From Pleomorphomonas sp. (GTDB lineage: Bacteria > Pseudomonadota > Alphaproteobacteria > Rhizobiales > Pleomorphomonadaceae): a stretch of DNA of 35,943 nt. The stretch lies in NCBI GenBank assembly GCA_030603685.1, contig JAUVXG010000027.1, positions 1 to 35,943 of the forward strand, in the 5' to 3' direction. How positions within the stretch are numbered: position 1 is the stretch's first letter; the number at the start of each line of letters is the position of its first letter. The position numbers and the translations under genes are program-made. This document shows, piece after piece, positions 35,327-35,943 of the stretch. A model generated the notes under the pieces. The model saw nothing but the letters and a program-made list of their open reading frames with translations, was not told where the DNA came from and searched no databases.

Positions 35327-35943
35327 ATGTCCGCCGTTCCGCCGCCGCGACCGAAGGTCTTGATGGTTTCGCCGATGCCCGAATGGGACATCGCGCCGAT
35401 GCGCGAGGCGTATGACCTCATCGATCTGCCGGCCGACGGGCCGGAGGGGCTCGGTCCGGTTCCGGAAATCACGGCGCTGGTGACGTCGGGAGGTCGTGGC
35501 GCCGATGCCGCGCTGATCGAGGCGCTGCCGGCACTGGAACTGATTGCCGTCTACGGCGTCGGCTACGACAAGGTCGACCTCGCGGTCGCCGCGCGATGCA
35601 ACGTCGCGGTGACCAACACGCCCGACGTGCTCACCGCCGATGTCGCCGACATGGCTCTGGCCCTGACCCTGGCGCTCGCCAGACGTATCGTCGATGGCGA
35701 CGCCTTTGCCCGTTCCGGAGCCTGGAGGAAAGAGTCCATGCCGCTGACCGGCAGCGTTTCCGGTCGCAAGATCGGCATCGTCGGACTAGGTCGCATCGGC
35801 GAGGCGATCGGTCGCCGCTTCGCCGGCTTCGATACCGAGATCGGCTACTGGAACCGCTCGCCAAAGCCGCTGTCCGCCTGGCGGGCATTCCCGACGCCAT
35901 CCGCCCTGGCCGCCTGGTCCGACATCCTCGTGGTGGCTGTGGC
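35327..35943 (+). CDS. D-isomer-specific 2-hydroxyacid dehydrogenase, 5' fragment
   Basis: The open frame runs off the right edge after 205 codons. It starts MSAVPPPRPKVLMVSPMPEW with GGAG upstream of the ATG. The catalytic-domain half has LELIAVYGVGYDKVDL and NTPDVLTADVADMALAL, with the typical hinge helix; the NAD-binding domain starts IGIVGLGRIGEAIGRR (GxGxxG). The pattern is closest to glyoxylate/hydroxypyruvate or 2-ketogluconate reductases. The catalytic Arg, Glu and His lie beyond the window. Being divergent from a lactonase suggests a role in the same sugar-acid pathway. Confidence 0.9.
   Translation, partial: MSAVPPPRPKVLMVSPMPEWDIAPMREAYDLIDLPADGPEGLGPVPEITALVTSGGRGADAALIEALPALELIAVYGVGYDKVDLAVAARCNVAVTNTPDVLTADVADMALALTLALARRIVDGDAFARSGAWRKESMPLTGSVSGRKIGIVGLGRIGEAIGRRFAGFDTEIGYWNRSPKPLSAWRAFPTPSALAAWSDILVVAV

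Overview
The window is high-GC, gene-dense chromosomal DNA from an alphaproteobacterium, most probably Hyphomicrobiales (Rhizobiales). The case rests on lineage-typical families and gene pairs: a zinc-ribbon/DUF3426 protein divergent from ftsEX, a DUF2125 protein next to tyrC-hisC, tlpA divergent from argH-lptM-lysA, a TIGR02302-type membrane protein, the urease order ureD-A-B-C-E-F-G, and perfect CtrA-type boxes (TTAA-N7-TTAA). No tRNA, rRNA, CRISPR array, transposase or phage gene was seen. Most of the window reads as core genome.

Layout. 1-5.4 kb: 5' end of hpt (minus), the zinc-ribbon/DUF3426 protein (minus), a 429-nt divergent region with a CtrA box and a two-copy 60-bp repeat, then ftsE-ftsX-DUF218-plsC (plus): division and envelope genes. 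4.9-10.6 kb: chaC (minus), DUF2125 (plus), tyrC-hisC (minus, aromatic amino acid and histidine synthesis), an AEC permease (minus), a small secreted PEBP-like protein and slyX (plus). 10.6-12.4 kb: a chemoreceptor with a CtrA-like site upstream. 12.4-18.4 kb: a complete urease operon on minus, interrupted between ureC and ureE by an oppositely oriented VOC-family gene. 18.4-22 kb: lysA, lptM and argH (minus), divergent tlpA (plus). 22-25 kb: an orphan 84-codon gene, an AT-rich regulatory island with a perfect CtrA box and a perfect DnaA box, a COG0523/CobW GTPase with a His-rich loop, and a D,D-carboxypeptidase. 25-27.5 kb: the TIGR02302 protein. 27.6-30.4 kb: etfB-etfA-hbd ending in a clear terminator. 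30.4-35.9 kb: a carbohydrate locus with a GH2 beta-mannosidase-like enzyme, a LacI-type regulator, an SMP-30 lactonase (all minus) and a divergent, truncated D-2-hydroxyacid dehydrogenase.

How they work together. FtsEX, the D,D-carboxypeptidase, DUF218, PlsC and LptM point to envelope growth. UreABC with UreD/E/F/G form and nickel-load urease; UreE has a very long His-rich tail and the nearby CobW-type GTPase a His-rich loop, so metal handling recurs. EtfAB and Hbd serve acyl-CoA oxidation. The right-hand cluster looks like import-dependent oligosaccharide breakdown, although no transporter lies inside the window.

The least explained structures are the CtrA/DnaA-box island at 22.3-22.5 kb, the composite repeat touching the ftsE start, the duplicated acidic motif in the zinc-ribbon protein, and the antisense VOC gene inside the urease operon. 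I did not find a clearly new multi-gene system such as a defence island or biosynthetic cluster.
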